Below, in pieces: positions 63,631 to 64,000 of a stretch of 64,000 nt of DNA. Made by a program: the position numbers and the translations under genes. The number at the start of each line of letters is the position of its first letter. Within the stretch, counting starts at the first letter, position 1. The stretch comes from Prochlorococcus sp. AG-363-A03 (GTDB lineage: Bacteria > Cyanobacteriota > Cyanobacteriia > PCC-6307 > Cyanobiaceae): the NCBI GenBank assembly GCA_003280445.1, contig QCEW01000003.1, positions 39,477 through 103,476 on the forward strand, given 5' to 3'. The notes beneath the pieces were generated by a model that saw only the letters and a program-made list of their open reading frames with translations, ran no database searches and was not told the DNA's origin.

Positions 63631-64000
63631 ATCAACCTCAAAAACTATATAGAATATGAATCAAGTTATTAATTAGTCAGGTAGCCAAAAATACAAAATG
63701 CGTCTTAAAAAATTTATTAGTATTCATATGTATATTTTAATACAGTTTAAAAAGTATAAGTAATTTAGAAAAAAAATACATTTAAACATCAATTAAATAG
63801 CAAAAGCAAAAAACATCTAATCCCCAAAGAGGAATTACCTATAATTTTTATGAAAAAAAGAAAAGTAATTAAGTCAACTTATCGTATAAGAAAAAATTAT
63901 TTGTCTAACTAGATTTACTAATTCTCTGTAACCAGATTTTGGTGAGTTTACCCATCCTTGATATCTGATTTAGAAGCTAAATTCCGTTTGTCAGATTTAA
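63631..64000. other. AT-rich spacer at window end
   Basis: 370 nt upstream of the ATP-grasp operon, which should hold its promoter. On the minus strand 63874-63969 is an open frame of 31 codons reading 'WVNSPKSGYRELVNLVRQ'; its style is protein-like but it has no start codon in the open part. It may be the end of a frameshifted or decayed gene. No RNA gene was seen. Confidence 0.45.

Overview
The window is a piece of a small, AT-rich, gene-dense marine picocyanobacterial chromosome. It most resembles a low-light-adapted Prochlorococcus. The main reasons are five tandem pcb genes for prochlorophyte chlorophyll-binding antenna proteins, a ferredoxin-NADP reductase with no phycobilisome-linker domain, a SasA clock kinase, chlI, crtE, crtL, petG and the small RNA Yfr1 between a guaB-type gene and trxA. 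The species call is inference; no ribosomal RNA gene is present. Many genes start with GTG or TTG, and neighbouring genes often overlap by 4 nt or less.

Layout. 1-12.8 kb: the 5' end of malQ, prs, pepN, a lipoprotein, a lipocalin-like protein, sasA, tRNA-Glu(UUC), petH, then zwf-opcA and cobB. 12.8-28.4 kb: a minus-strand run (RecD-like helicase, DUF212 membrane protein, crtE, folD), a 7TM-HD phosphohydrolase, two small conserved genes, leuA, a GH57 glucan enzyme, crtL, gyrA and guaB3. 28.4-36.9 kb: Yfr1, trxA, hisH, rsmD, antisense petG, a membrane-anchored cytochrome c, a SpoU methylase, a class A beta-lactamase-like protein, chlI, ruvC, 5-formyl-THF cyclo-ligase, sufE and hom. 36.9-43.9 kb: a peptide-type ABC binding protein and one permease, a DUF1400 hydrolase, an MFS transporter, a DUF2834 protein and a PfkB kinase behind a perfect 15-bp hairpin. 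43.9-47.6 kb: a zone of small, mostly unrecognised genes.

47.6-54.5 kb holds five pcb genes, all on the minus strand. At least four end in clear hairpin terminators of their own, and two divergent small membrane-protein genes sit inside the array. These genes should supply the main chlorophyll a2/b2 light-harvesting antenna. Near-identical blocks, including one shared 5' leader, point to duplication and gene conversion. An orphan copy of that leader, with no pcb gene behind it, lies just beyond the array.

54.9-60.2 kb is a flavin and light-damage neighbourhood: a TIGR03643-type protein, a DUF2256 zinc-ribbon-like protein, a FeS-BCP-type photolyase that has lost its iron-sulfur ligands, a PrxQ peroxiredoxin, an unusual photolyase with its FAD domain at the N-terminus and another domain behind it, an SDR dehydrogenase and a ribbon-helix-helix protein with a cysteine-rich tail. 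This cassette is the best candidate for something new in the window. 60.4-63.6 kb is the conserved transglutaminase / alpha-E / circularly permuted ATP-grasp operon.
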